From the NCBI RefSeq assembly GCF_018812025.1, contig NC_063061.1, positions 6,933,796-6,997,795 of the forward strand: a stretch of 64,000 nucleotides of DNA. Direction: 5' to 3'. This document shows positions 1 through 21,904 of this stretch, piece by piece. The notes beneath the pieces are model-generated. The model saw nothing but the letters and a program-made list of their open reading frames with translations, was not told the origin of the DNA and did not search any database. A program made the position numbers and the translations under genes. The DNA is from Megalobrama amblycephala. Taxonomy: Eukaryota > Chordata > Actinopteri > Cypriniformes > Xenocyprididae. Numbering within the stretch: the first letter of the stretch is position 1; the number at the start of each line of letters is the position of its first letter.

Positions 1-548
1 CATAATGAGAAAAGTTGCCTTACATAGGTTCACTCGACGCTACATTATTAGCTGACTTTATAGAAACACCCTCAGATGTGGTTCTGATTTGCGGGGACTT
101 GGATTGAAACTAAACCCCCTGAAAGGCATCTTGTTGCCAAGGCATTAAACATTTTTTTCTTGGAGTGGTTCCTGGATTGCAACAATTGCGCAATGTGGGC
201 ATGTTTGTCACCTGCTTGCATTCAGGCATTCTGCCTCTGAGTCATTTCAAAGCAGGGCCTATGGTCAATGTGGGTTTGTGTCTCCCGATTATTAGGTCTT
301 ATGGCAGTAATGTAATGTCCAGAGTGATTCTGCTGGGCCTGCACCCTATGAGGCCACTTCAGTTGTGATTCAACAGTCATGGAGAGTATGTCCCTGCTGG
401 CATTCTCACCGCAGACAGAGTTAAACACTGGTGCTGTCAGACTTGTTTTCAATGAAAACCCAGTTTAGACCCAGGGCTTTCCTCCAGGTTCAATCTGTTG
501 TTGCAAGATGATCGAGACCGTTGCCTCTGTGGAAGGCCAATCATCTTA

Positions 549-1323
549 AAGGATTAGTTCACTTTCAAATGAAAATTAGCCCAAGCTTTACTCACCCTCA
601 AGCCATCCTAGGTGTATATGACTTTCTTCTTTCTGATGAACATAATCGAAGAAATATGAATGCATTTCTTGACGCATCTGAGCTTTATAATGGCAGTGAA
701 CAGGACCCACAAGTATGAGCTAAAGAAAGTGCTTCCATCCACATCCATCCATCATAAATGTACTCCACACAGCTCCAGGGGGGGGTTAATAAAGGCCTTC
801 TGAAGTGAAGCGATGTGTTTGTATAAAAAAAATTTAAACAAGTTATGAAGTCAAATATCTAGCTTCCACCAGACTGCCTTCTGTATTCAAATTACGCAAA
901 AACGGAACTGGCGCCATGTTAGTTCCGTAAGTTAAATAGGGAAAGTGTAGGACATACAGCGGAAGCTTTTTGAAGAATACGGAAGGCGGTCTGGTGGAAG
1001 CACTTGCAAGGTGAACATTTGTGCTTATAAAGCATATACATTTTTATTTTTTTTTTAGAAAATGACAGAGCGTTTCGCTAGATAAGACCCTTATTCCTCA
1101 TCTGGTATCGTTTAAAGCCATTTGAAGCTGCACTGAAACTGTAATTTTGACCTTCAACCGTTTGGGGTCCGTTGAAGTCCACTATAAGGAGAATAATCCT
1201 GGAATGTTTTCATCGAAAACCTTAATTTCTTTTTGACTGAAGAAAGAAAGACATAAACATCTTGGATGACATGGGGGTCAGTAACTTATCAGGATATTTT
1301 AATTTGAAAGTGATCTAATCCTT
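549..1323. mobile_element. Palindromic MITE inside the DIRS relic
   Basis: About 775 bp bounded by inverted repeats: the start (aaggattagttcactttcaa) is matched by the reverse complement of the end (atcactttcaaattaaaa region). The start also resembles the cyprinid MITE seen at 12968, 39045 and 43897 (here called family A). DIRS RNase H sequence resumes just after it. No transposase is visible, so it is non-autonomous. Confidence 0.7.
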
Positions 1324-2382
1324 CAACTGGCACATAAGTTGCCTGGTGATGGTGGCTGTTTCTGGACTTAGTCCATTTTCTTCCAGACTTTTGAAGTTGC
1401 CATGTGTTGGTGAGGATGGACACATCTGTGATCTCTGATCTCATATCTGAACTGTCAAGAGGAAATATGTTCTCTCCCAAAGTGTAGGTTAGCGAGTTGC
1501 ATTCTACTCTGAGCACAGAACAAGTTTCTGTCATTAAGGGCGATCCATGTCCCCAGGTCAGTTAAACTTGGAAGCAAATTTACTTTTGAGGCACGGGTTG
1601 AGGCCCAGAGAGTATAGGGTGAAGTTGGATCTCTTTGCTTCCAGAAAAACAGTCCAGTCCCCTTTTCGGTTATGTCTGTCCTCTACATTACTTCTGGGAA
1701 AAGATGCTCTGGTGCAGCAGTGGCGGCATCCTCATCACGGATGTGGAATCTTTGTATTTGGCCTTTGATTGGATCTGGTCTTTCCTCTGAGATAAGTAAG
1801 ACCATCTTAAATTCTAGGAAACCCTCTAAGAGGCACCTATGTGCCTTCAAGTGTTGGCTTATTGCATCTTGGTGCAGAGAATTGACAGTTTGATTTGATT
1901 CACTGCCTGTGGCTTGACTCTGGTTTTCTGGTTTATACATGGGGTGAGGCAGCTAAGACCTTGCCGCTCTGTACATGTTCCCTCATTGGATTTATCTGTG
2001 GTTTTGGAAGGTTTAACGGATTCTCCATTTGATCCATTGGGATCAGCTGCAGCCCTTGTATGGGTTTTGCTTCTGGTCAGGTGAAGGTCTTGTTGTGACC
2101 TAGGTTAGGATACATACCTAAGGTTGCATCAACTTCATTTTGCTCCCAGGTTGTTATGTTGCTGCCCTTTTCTTCTCCACCCTTTGAGTCTTGGGATAAT
2201 GTAAAAGGTTGCATAGGCTTTGCCTGGTTCGGTGCATTTTAAGTCAATTTCACTGCTATGTGAAAAAAATCCAACAGAACCTGTCAGTGCGTTTGTCGAT
2301 CTCATAGGTTAAAGGTTTACTTTGACCATACAAGCCGTAAGTGTAAGTCTGAGCAGCTGTTTGTTTGCTTCTGTGGCCATAG

Positions 2383-3415
2383 TCTCTGCCTCAGTCCATG
2401 GACCGTTGGCTGATCATCTGATGCATATGTCACACAAAATGGGAAACACTTCAGGAATTTTAAAGTTGTCATTTGATTGGTTGAATTTGTGTCGTGTTCT
2501 TACAACAGCCTATTTCTGCAGATTTATTCATCAATATTCGTCATTCAAAAAGCAGTGTGTGCTTACCGTTTTGAATATCAATCATGCTAATCACTTTCTT
2601 TATTCCACTCCGCTCGTGTTAACATAAAAATAATAGCCCAGGAACACACAGGTAAAATGACGTAAAATTAGAACAGCTTCTGTCTCTACCGTCTTAACTT
2701 CTTTGCTCCCTATTTTGCTATTATTCTCTTGCACTTAATCGTTCACTAAACTGAACAGCCAATCAGACTCTTCTCTCTCACCGACGGCCCAACGCCAATT
2801 CTACATGCTGAATCAATTCAAGCACAATCTCTCCCAGCGCTGTCGTGGCTTTGAGGCTCAAGGCTTTGTTGGGACAGCGTTCTTGAATGGAGAAGTACGT
2901 TTACACAACGTTTTAAGATGAAGAGGCGCTCTGCAATAGCCTAACTAATGTGCTCACTCACAGAATCAAACACTGCTGCATTTTATATAACACATTTCCC
3001 GTTATGAAATATGATATTGTTTGGTTTGTTGGTCCGCTGGGTCAGATTGCTTTCACACCACAAGCGGACCGCTCCAGAGTTCATTTGCAATTGGGCCGAG
3101 ACCATCTCATTCAGGTGATCTCGGAGCGATTGTTTTGGTGCGGGTCCGAGAGTGATTGCCGTGTTCACACATGCCTAAACGAACCAAGCCAAGGGAGAAA
3201 ATGCACTACGTTCTGAAACAAACGTTCAGGTGTGAAAACAAGTCGGCCGAAGCTTAAAAACAGCCCAACGTTGTCCTACCATCAATCATCAGCTTGGTGT
3301 GTCCCGGGCTTTACATGTCAGTCAGACGTCCTCTTGGGTGGTCTGTGGCCAATGAAAGCTGCTATGGAGTCCAGACCTTCTGCCGTCTGGCTACACGAGA
3401 CTACTGTGGCCATAG
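2383..3415. mobile_element. About 1-kb insertion in the DIRS recombinase region
   Basis: The recombinase reading frame breaks after 2382 and resumes at 3416. Both edges carry the same 12 bases (ctgtggccatag at 2371-2382 and 3404-3415), as expected of a target-site duplication, part of which may be chance. The interior includes a segment about 3010-3240 resembling common fish MITE sequence (ttcacaccacaagcggac). No coding sequence or clear terminal inverted repeat was recognised. Confidence 0.5.
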
Positions 3416-3650
3416 CAGAGGAGCTGCTGCTACTAAGCAAAGGATGTCGCATTGGGTGCTATTTTTAAAGCTTATGAGGCGTGTGGGTTATCTTTGCCTC
3501 TGGTCATTCATACACACTTTACTAGGGTGTCACTTTTTCCCAGACTTTGTTTAAAGGAGCGTCTCTGGAGGATATTTATGTAGTGGCAGGCTGGGCTTCT
3601 CTGAACACATTTGACAAGATTTTATAATCTTGATACTGTTTTGGCCCCAG

Positions 3651-4098
3651 GTTCTCAGGGTTTTTTTTTTTTTTTCTTTTCTTGAGCGGTGGTTCATGTT
3701 TGTGCAGTCACACACTGATAAACCAGCAGTTACCTAGTTGTGTGGTGCTGTGGTGTACTGTTACCATAGCATCAGCTCCTGACTCGCGCTGTTGAGTGAA
3801 CATATGAAAGCATACATGTGGGTTATTTTTTGCAATTATTCTGCAAATAATGCATTAAACTGATCAAAAATGACAGTAATACACATTAAAAAAATGAATA
3901 TTTAAAATAAAATCTGTTTTTTTGTTTGTTTTTTCATCAAATAATCTGAAACCACAGTTTCCACGAGGGTTAAGAAGGTTAAGCAGCACAATTGTTTTCA
4001 ACATTTATAAGAAAAAGAAATGTTTGAGCATTAAATCAGCTTATTCGTATAGTAGTATAATGGCTGCTGAAAATTACAGGCATGAATTAGATTTAAAA
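3651..4098. other. AT-rich intergenic or intronic stretch
   Basis: It starts with a poly-T run at 3660-3675 and is AT-rich throughout. No exon, element boundary or RNA gene was recognised. Confidence 0.5.
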
Positions 4099-4100
4099 TA

Positions 4101-4562
4101 CACTGCCCGGCCAAAAAAAAGTCACTGTTTGGATTTGAATTGGCAAATGCTTAAGAGTTTATGATTGGATCATTATTGCAGTGATTATTATGTTTGTAGC
4201 ATGTTATATGATTAGCAACAGTTCTTCTACACGTAATTGATGGAGTGTGTAGCTTTTCATTTCTTAAACACACATGTAGGAGCCATGATACTCCAGGATG
4301 ACAATGTCACTCAAATTGTGGCTCAAATTGTGAAAGGATGGTTAGGAGGGAGCATGAAGAATCATTTTCACATGTGAATTGGCACCTCTGAGTCCAGACC
4401 TTAAATTCATTGAAAGTCTTTGGGATGTGCTGGAGCAGACTTTACAGAGTGCTCACCTCTTGCATTGTCAATACAAGATCAAAAATTGAATCACCTCTTG
4501 ATGGAAATAACCTCACAACATTTATTTCCATTTCATTTTTTTTTTTTTTTGGCCGGGCAGTG
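4101..4562 (+). mobile_element. Deleted Tc1/mariner-like element with TIRs
   Basis: A 462-bp element flanked by TA dinucleotides on both sides (4099-4100 and 4563-4564). Terminal inverted repeats begin cactgcccggcc and end ggccgggcagtg. Inside, a remnant near 4378-4440 reads like the end of a Tc1 transposase catalytic domain (SPDLKFIESLWDVLEQT, position of the last acidic residue of the DDE triad). The rest of the transposase is gone. Confidence 0.8.
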
Positions 4563-4564
4563 TA

Positions 4565-4756
4565 TATTAAAATAGAAAAGAGTTATTTGAAATTGTAATA
4601 ATAATTCCAACAGTTTTTACTGTATTTTTGATCAAATAAATGCAGCTGTGGCCAGCATAAGATAATTCTTTCAAAAACATAAAATCTTACAGAGCCCAGA
4701 CTTTAGAACGGTGGTGTAATCATATTTTTACTGTTGTTTCGTGATTTGTTTATTAG
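4565..4756. repeat. Fragment of a dispersed cyprinid repeat
   Basis: The stretch with caaataaatgcag and a ctttcaaaaacat motif matches, by eye, the ends of the repeats at 36820-37340 and 43570-43870. It is directly followed by the splice acceptor of the first visible rad50 exon. Confidence 0.5.
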
Positions 4757-15015
<10,259 letters not shown>

Positions 15016-15024
<9 letters not shown>

Positions 15025-15707
15025 TGCGTCAGATCAGATGAGAGAAGAAAGACTGTTAGTCAGAGGTGACAGAATCAAAGTTCAGTTTCTTGGACAGTTG
15101 TTAAGCATGATCTAAACATAAGGACTATCAGCCTCCCTGTAACTACCTGAGCCAAATCGGGAAAATAAGCACCCAGCAAGCAGTTTGCAGCACACCTTGT
15201 TTGTAAAACATGAGCAGAACAAACATATGTAACAAAACTATACTTACATTGAGTTCAACTGAATACAACAGTTTACATAAAAATGGTTTTTGCAAAAAAT
15301 GTACACAATTTGTTGTTCGTTTCAACCTGACTAATATTAGCTTGTACATTTGTTGAAGTTTTTTTCTGAAATATATAAAAAAAAAATTCTGATTTCTGAA
15401 TCATCTAATTATTTCTGATCACGTCATGATCTGTAATGGTGGCATCAAAACATATTTGGTCTAGGGTTGTCGATTGATTTAAAAAAATAAATAAATAAAT
15501 AAAAAATAAAAATATATGATTAAAGGCTTCTGTAGTTAATAACAGGTAATTGCGCCTAACATTAAATTTTGTAATTATCAATATATTTTCACATTACATC
15601 AATGTGATAAATTAATGTGGAAACAACATAAATATGTTAAATATTTGACTGTTTAATAGAATCTATTTACTAATGGAAGTCAGTATCACTGATACCAATA
15701 CTAATGC
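15016..15707 (+). repeat. rad50 stop codon and 3' flank, copy 1 of a duplication
   Basis: From the final CTG CAC TGA codons onward, this block (probable 3' UTR and flank) recurs at 23676-24390 in the same orientation and at high identity by eye, with a few small indels. It is A/T-rich and contains no obvious polyadenylation hexamer near the stop; an AATAAA-containing run is at about 15480-15500. Confidence 0.9.
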
Positions 15708-16009
15708 TTTAAAATGATTTATTTTTCTTTTCAATTTCAGGGCATAAAATAAGTAATTATATCCATTCATCATTACAGTATAATTAAAAACCAGACCTAG
15801 ACAGCAAATTAATGGAATGTTTTTATTTATTAGCAATTACAGAACATTGCAATATTATAACAACTTTTAATTTAAGTGAACTTAAAACAATATTCACATA
15901 AATATACGTTATAATAAATGTATATTTAGCTGTGCCAAATATATAGTATTTCTGGTGGTGTTTCTATCTCTACGGAAGAGGATTAGGGCCAAGCAATAAT
16001 AAAAAAAAT
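15708..16009. other. AT-rich spacer, nothing recognised
   Basis: Intergenic between rad50 and il4/13. No exon or element was recognised. Confidence 0.5.
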
Positions 16010-16366
16010 AAAACCATCTCGAGATTAAAGTTGTTAAATTTCGAGAAAAAAGTTGAAATAAAATGTTGAGAATAAACTCATTAAATTACAAGAAAAAACT
16101 CGTTAAATTTCGAAAAAAAAGTCGAGATAAAATGTTGAGAATAGTCATTAAATTACGAAAAAAAAGTCGTTAGATTATGAGAACAAATTCGTTAAATTAT
16201 GAGAAAAAAAGTCTAGATAAAATGTTGAGAATAAAGTCATTAAATTACGAGAAAAAAGTCATTAAATTATGAGAACAAATTTGTTAAATTATGACATTTT
16301 TCTCATAATTTAACGAATTTGTTCTCGTAATTTAACGACTTTTTTCTCATAATTTAATGAGTTTAT
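16010..16366. repeat. AT-rich tandem and inverted repeat (ttaaatt-acgag units)
   Basis: Short units of the type gaaaaaagtcgttaaatta are repeated about a dozen times. The last ~80 bp (from about 16290) run in the inverted sense, so the tract can fold back. Slippage-type simple repeat located between rad50 and il4/13. Confidence 0.8.
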
Positions 16367-16780
16367 TAGATGGTATTTAGTTTTTAGATGGTATTTGATT
16401 TGATCATACATTTTAACTTGAGTATTCTTTTTTTTCCAAGTTATATAATGTTTCTAAAATTGTCTTTAACATTTGAGTTTCAGCCAACCAACATGTTAAA
16501 ATTAGATTTTAAAAGTTATTATTCATTTGACCTTTCATGGCGTCATCTGCATGACTAATTCATCTCCACTTTATCAACACAACTGTAGGCACTAAGCAAG
16601 TACGACCACATGCAGATTTGCAGCAAAACCTATCAGTATTGATCATTTTGCAATAATTTCATTACAATAATTTTCATACTTATTTGCACAAGCACACAGT
16701 GAGGATGCGGCCTTCAGCACCTCATCTAGAGGCCTGCTACTCAAAATCATTATGATCTTTCTTGGCAGTTTGTCAGTGTC
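16367..16780. other. Distal il4/13 upstream region
   Basis: Unique-looking AT-rich sequence upstream of the proximal promoter; no repeat or coding sequence was recognised. Confidence 0.4.
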
Positions 16781-16782
16781 AG

Positions 16783-16942
16783 TTCCAGGAAATCAGGACA
16801 ATATGACAAGTATCATCAACCACATCTCATTTCAATCAAGATAATCAGTGAGCGCGGCATTATCAGCCAATAAACGTCGCTTAGCTTATGATGCAAAAAG
16901 AAATCTACATAGCCAAGTCTCGCCTTTTTGAGAGTATATAAA
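16783..16942 (+). promoter_or_regulatory. il4/13 proximal promoter with TATA, GATA and STAT-like sites
   Basis: A TATATAAA box at 16935-16942 lies about 80 bp before the start codon. Upstream are a CCAAT box at 16867-16871, two GATA-type motifs (AGATAA at 16839-16844; TTATCA, the inverse, at 16860-16865) and a STAT-type palindrome TTCCAGGAA at 16783-16791. GATA3 and STAT6 drive Th2 cytokine genes in mammals, so these are sensible candidates. Binding is inferred from motifs only. Confidence 0.6.
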
Positions 16943-17023
16943 CACGGCGTACAGCAGAGGGGAATCAAGTACCTCTGGCCTTCAAGCAACCGAAGTCTTG
17001 AGAAATCCAAGCGGACAGACAAA

Positions 17024-17158
17024 ATGATGAAGACTATACTACTGCTCACTTTCGCTGTATTCGTCTCCAGTGCTGCTTTGAAAAATGATAAGACTATATT
17101 GGGAGAGCTTATTGATGAGCTGAACGCTGTAATGAAAACACTCCCAAAGGAGCACAAG
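17024..17158 (+). CDS. il4/13: il4/13 exon 1, residues 1-45
   Basis: Signal peptide and helix A (ILGELIDELNAVMKTLPKEH). Donor gtaaga. Confidence 0.88.
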
Positions 17159-17852
17159 GTAAGATTTAACATTAGTATAGTAACTATAATAAGCCAAAAC
17201 TGTCTGTATTTTCAGATATTGAGCAGAGCATGATTGCAATATTCTTTTTACCTGTTATTTCTAGGGAAAAGAAATCTTCCTGAGAGAACTGGTACCTGAG
17301 AAGGAGTGCTGTGTGGTGAGATGAATTTTCATTGACTCACAATACTAGTATACAACTATCTACAGTACTACAACTATCCAGCATATTTCTTTCATGATCA
17401 GAGCCTAATAAGCTTTTTTGGGGTTTGTGCAAATTTTTAATTTTTAATTTCAAGTATAATGCTGACAGTTGAATTCCATGAATTTGAGGCCTGGTCTTAC
17501 CTGTGATTTCAATATCTTTGCAGCATGACTTTTTCTGCCAGGCTGAGCAAGAACTGAAGATGGAGGTTTCTGTGCTAAGAAAATATGACGATTTCCGTAC
17601 TGACAAGAGACTAATGAGGAACTTGCATATGTATAACAAGCACAATGGAGGAGTAAGTTGAACTCTGTAATGTGATGTCTTCTCCGTACAATACCTTCAT
17701 CCTACCAGAGTAGAATAACCATGACATTTACTGTCTTTCAGACCACCTGCAAACGTGTTGATGAAGACCAAGAGCCAATCCCCCTGCGTGAATTCTTGGA
17801 AAATCTCATGAGATGTGTCCAGAAAGAATACAGCAAACCCAAGAAAAATTAA
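17024..17852 (+). CDS. il4/13: Interleukin-4/13-type cytokine
   Basis: Four exons (17024-17158, 17265-17315, 17524-17652, 17742-17852), all with GT-AG borders and phase 0, encode 141 residues. The start is the first of two adjacent ATG codons after the TATA box. Residues 1 to about 18 (MMKTILLLTFAVFVSSAA) form a secretion signal. The mature part is an alpha-helical cytokine with cysteines at 60, 61, 67, 108 and 130; the last helix (EFLENLMRCVQKEYSK) resembles the C-terminal helix of mammalian IL-4. The four-exon, all-phase-0 layout is that of type I short-chain cytokines. Position directly downstream of rad50 on the same strand matches the RAD50-IL13-IL4 order of tetrapods. The family signals type 2 (alternatively activated, antibody-promoting) immunity. 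A paralogue assignment (a or b) is not possible here. Confidence 0.87.
17265..17315 (+). CDS. il4/13: il4/13 exon 2, residues 46-62
   Basis: Short 51-bp exon with a cysteine pair (KECCV), as is usual for exon 2 of the IL-4 family. Acceptor ctag, donor gtgaga. Confidence 0.85.
17524..17652 (+). CDS. il4/13: il4/13 exon 3, residues 63-105
   Basis: Central helices, beginning HDFFCQAEQELKMEVSVL. Acceptor ttgcag, donor gtaagt. Confidence 0.87.
17742..17852 (+). CDS. il4/13: il4/13 exon 4, residues 106-141 and stop
   Basis: Helix D with two cysteines and a basic tail ending KPKKN before TAA at 17850-17852. The following 3' flank contains ATTTA-type AU-rich sequence near 17868-17890, possibly an mRNA instability element; no AATAAA is seen in the next 100 bp. 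Confidence 0.87.
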   Translation, partial: TTCKRVDEDQEPIPLREFLENLMRCVQKEYSKPKKN

Positions 17853-17972
17853 TTTATAAAAGATCATATTTATTTTTTGTCTTTATTAACATATTATTTT
17901 GTTTACATTGACTGTAGCAGTATATAATTTTGTACCTGAAGAAAATTTGCAGAAATGTTTTTTTTTTATTAT

Positions 17973-19556
17973 TAGGAGTTCAAGCACGTAGTGCTGAAAC
18001 CCTATTGTATTTGTTAGGATTTTTATTATTATTTTTCTTCTCCGCTAAAACACATCGTGCAGCCCAAACCGTAAGTGCTAGAGACTTGAAACTTGGTCAG
18101 ATGATAGTCCTCAATTTGGGGAGAACCTCAGAAGTTATGACCCCAATTGGCCAATAGGTGGCGCTACAGCGATCAAAAGCGTGAAATGGCTCATAACTCC
18201 TAGACCGTTTGTCCCAGACTTAAGTGTCTTATATCATTGGAAAGCTGTCCTTGACGAACAATACGAACAAAACGTCCTTGACGAACAAGAGTCCTTGACG
18301 AACAATACATATATCTCCGATTTCATTTCCGGTATGCAAATTTTTCCGCCATTTTGAATTTTGTCAAAAACCTACTTTTGCGAACTAGTCCTAGGTTTTT
18401 CACCCGATCGGAACCAAACCAGTGTAGAAATGTTCTCTGGAGTCTAAATATCAATAATTATCGAGAGAATTTTAAAATTTTGATTCACAGTCGCTAAGGG
18501 GCGCCAAAACATGCAATGTGGGCGGAGCCACTTTTACTAAAATGGCTATAACTCGAGAACGAAATGAGATATTTTCACCAAACTTGGTACACATGTGTAT
18601 GGGCTAAATCTTTGGTAACGATAAAAAAAAAAATCATGTCGATTGGACACTAGGTGGCACTATAACTTGAAAAAAACATGAAAACAGCGGTTACTACGCA
18701 ACCGTTAGTCCGATTGACTTGAAATTTGGCATGCAGTGTCTTGGTCCAAGGGGGCATGATAGTCTATGAGGACATTGGCGTATCTCAAAAAACATGGCCG
18801 CCATCTGCCAATGAACTTTGAGCATTTATTAGACAAGGTTAATGGAGGCTGATCAGAACGAAACTTGATGGGCATGTTCGACTCATGGTCCTAAAGGTCT
18901 GTAAGAATTTTGAAAGAAATTGGCCACAAGTTGATGCTAATGAGTTTTAAGCCTCGGTAATCATGTGATGTTTCACAAAACCACACAATCAATTGATAGA
19001 TCTCCTCGTACTGAACAACTTTGCCTCAAGAACCAATGCTGTCAATCAAATCGTTAATTAATTATTCGCAAATATGTGAAAAACCTACTTTTGCGAACTA
19101 GTCCTAGGTTTTTCAGGCCGATCGGAACAAAACCAGTGTAGGACAATTCTCTGGACTCTCTAGATCAATAATTATCAAAAAATGTTGAACTTTACCATTT
19201 CGGTTGCTATAGCAGGGTCCTTTAGTAAATGGGCGTGGCAAAATGTACTCAAAAGCCTATAATTCTTAAAGGAAAACTCAGAACTTCTCGAAATTAAGTG
19301 AGCACATGCAGCATATGACTAAAGAAGCATGCCAATTTTTATGGAGATCGGACCATAGGTGGCGCTATAACTGTTAAAACTTTAAAATCCATATATTTTC
19401 AATGGTAAATTGCCTGTTTTGGCTGAAAATGGTCAGGTCCTTCTATGATTTAGGTGGTTACATGCTTGCTAAATAAAACTTAAATATCGTTTTTATGCAT
19501 ATGTGCTTAAAGGCCTTAAATGCTTGAACCCCAGTAAATGCTGCTTGCAGCTTTAA
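17973..19556. mobile_element. Long non-coding dispersed repeat, copy 1
   Basis: About 1.6 kb starting ggagttcaagcacgtagtgctg and ending tgcttgaacccc, so the tips are inverted, followed by a (tta)n run. The interior repeats phrases such as tttgcgaactagtcctaggtttttc twice (about 18375 and 19085). A second partial copy is at 34310-34830 and a tip-like sequence is at 24410. No open frame; family name not known to me. Confidence 0.7.
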
Positions 19557-21480
19557 TTATTATTATTATTATTATTAATTATGGTCTTTTTTTCCTTTTT
19601 TGTAAAGTACAGATTTTGTGCAGTATATCTCAGTTCTGTCAGCATTTTAGTTTACAAATTTGATCTTTTTTACTAGTGCTGAAAAATCAATTTATAGAGC
19701 ATTACAGAAGTTTTTTTTCTATCTTGTGTATCTTGATGTTTAGATTGTTGTTCTTGCAGAATCTTGACTGATGGATTAGGTAACCTCGCAATATAATAAA
19801 TACTAAAATTTAACAGCAACTATTTGATTTATGTATTGGGTGTCTATATTTTATTAAAGTAACTTTTGCACAAAATAATGCACTCTTTATAATGCTTCTT
19901 TTAAAAGGTTCCATATATAACTGTACAGTTCTTGACTGAAGTTTATGCCAAAAAGGTTTTATATAAAGGCCAATTCCCATAGTATGTCACTTCTCAGACA
20001 AGCTCTGACAGACACAGACAGGGCTAACACATTGATCCAACAAAAGAAGTGTCTGTTGCCATCTGTTGGTGCAGTGTGAATTGTTCTTAAGGAGAAATGT
20101 CTTTAGTTTTGTTTGTTGTTTTTTTTTTACAATTGCTATCATACTTTTGTTCAATCTGTAGTCACATTTTCAAAACTTTAAACACAGTTAGCATAACATC
20201 CATCTTCTTTGACCATGCCATTAACACAATTTGTCACTTTCACATTTTCACACAAAACGCAGTCAATTAACGTTTAAATTCTTAAATTTTCTTTTCATAC
20301 AAGCTTACCCAATACCAAAATCATGGATTATTCTGTTATTTGCAAATGCTTGTAAACACAGCAAGTCAGAAATGAAGTCCTAATGTTCCAGTCTTTAAAT
20401 ATAGTATAAAGCCTCTACATTTGGTAAAATAGCAGCTCAAATGTATTGAAAAAATATATAAAACATACTGAAACAATTGATAATTATTTTTAAGTAGCAG
20501 ATTTCAATCTCAGTTGGAGACATAATCAGGTGTTGAAGTTCTTTTGATTACATGAACATACAGTAAATTGTAAACAAAAAGGACTTTCATTTTGTCCCTT
20601 CTTGACCTTCTCAGCTTACACAAGGACTCCTTTCAAACATTTTGTAGATTACTTCAGAATTAGCTGTTTTATCTATTTTTGGTCTTCATTAAATTATATT
20701 AATATTAAGGTTTAAAATCTCCCTTTGATTCACATTGATATGTTTAGCAATAAAATCTGATAGGGATGATGCCATTATGTTTAACGAATTAAAATTTGTT
20801 CTTACATTTTCTTTTTTATTGTCCATTTTACCGTTTCTGCAACCGTGTCAAAACAATGGAACGGTTCACACCACAAGGGCTCAGGGTCATTTACAGTAAT
20901 GATCTGTCAACACTACATCTTCTAATATTTTGATCTAAAGCCAAACGTTCTTCATTCAAGCCCTTTCAGCTTCTTCCACGTTGCTTCGGCAGATGACACA
21001 TTTATTTTAACAACAGTAGCAAAAACACGGTGAGCAGCAAAATAGATACTTTTGTTAAAACACTACAGAAAACAAGAACACAGCAAATACAATTATTCTT
21101 ATCTGTCATACAGATGACTCTGACCTATTAACTAAACCAGGTTTGTGACGTGGTGCCTTTAGACTTTTTTTTTGTCTCTATACATTTAGCATTATTAATC
21201 AGAACATTTCAATAATAAACAGTTTTATCATTTGGGAAAGTATTAAAGATGGCAAGGGAAGACAAAAAAACTTTGAAATTACTAGTTTAATTACTACTCT
21301 CGTTTGTCCTCATGATAAAAGTTTTGATTTTTAGATTACGTTGATTGTTTTAGTAGTTTATTACTTTGTGCAAAATATAAAAATAGTCCATAGCCTACTT
21401 TTCTTAAGAGGTAAACCCTGCACCCTCAGTATGTCTTCTCAGTCCCGATGCCTTCATATGGACCGTATAAGTACGTGTCT
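19557..21480. other. AT-rich intergenic, nothing firm recognised
   Basis: Starts with (att)n at 19557-19577. A short segment near 20030-20090 (gatccaac...tgttggtgcagtgtgaa) resembles a MITE sequence at 46780-46850. No gene signs. Confidence 0.45.
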
Positions 21481-21904
21481 AGGGGTGTTTTCACACCTAT
21501 GGGTTGCTTGTTTTGTTCTGAAATTTGTTACAGTGTTGCATTTTCTTCTTGGTTCAGTTCGCCTTTCACATGGCAACATTTCAAAGCGTACCAAAATGCG
21601 TTAAGGCAAGTCACATGCGAGTAAAACTGTCCTCTTATTGGTCAGAGTTTTCTCTGCATCATCCATCAAAATAATGATTGACAAGTTCGCTCCATGAGCT
21701 TATTGTGGCTTTATTTGTAACTGTCGAGACACACGCAAACACTTTATAAATGTAGCCATCTTTCCCCCTGTTAAATTATATACTACATATATTAATGCTG
21801 CGGCAAATTCAAACGCGCACTCTTTCTCTCTCAGTCTGTCTCTGGTTTCCCAGCGCTGTAGTAGGCGAACTGTTGTCAGTGTGTCGAGAGAGACCATATA
21901 CTAT
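21481..21904. repeat. Probable MITE fragment
   Basis: Begins with ggggtgttttcacacct, a sequence style of fish hAT-type MITEs that resembles the segment near 3040-3240. No complementary end was identified. Confidence 0.35.

Larger units (their letters stand above)
1..3650 (+). mobile_element. Degenerate DIRS-type retrotransposon relic
   Basis: A decayed element of the DIRS class (retrotransposons using a tyrosine recombinase instead of an integrase) read on the + strand. Traces appear in the expected order. A reverse-transcriptase/RNase H linker reading LGLHPMRPLQL lies near 335-365. An RNase H core reads VLVRMDTS at 1404-1427. The RNase H end reads LDLFASRK at 1625-1648. Recombinase fragments read SEQLFVCF at 2348-2371, KQRMSHWV at 3435-3458 and AGWASLNTF at 3586-3612. 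Many stops and frame changes show it is dead. It is broken by two insertions, at 549-1323 and about 2383-3415. The family call rests on remembered motifs of fish DIRS elements; the 5' part lies outside the window. Confidence 0.6.
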
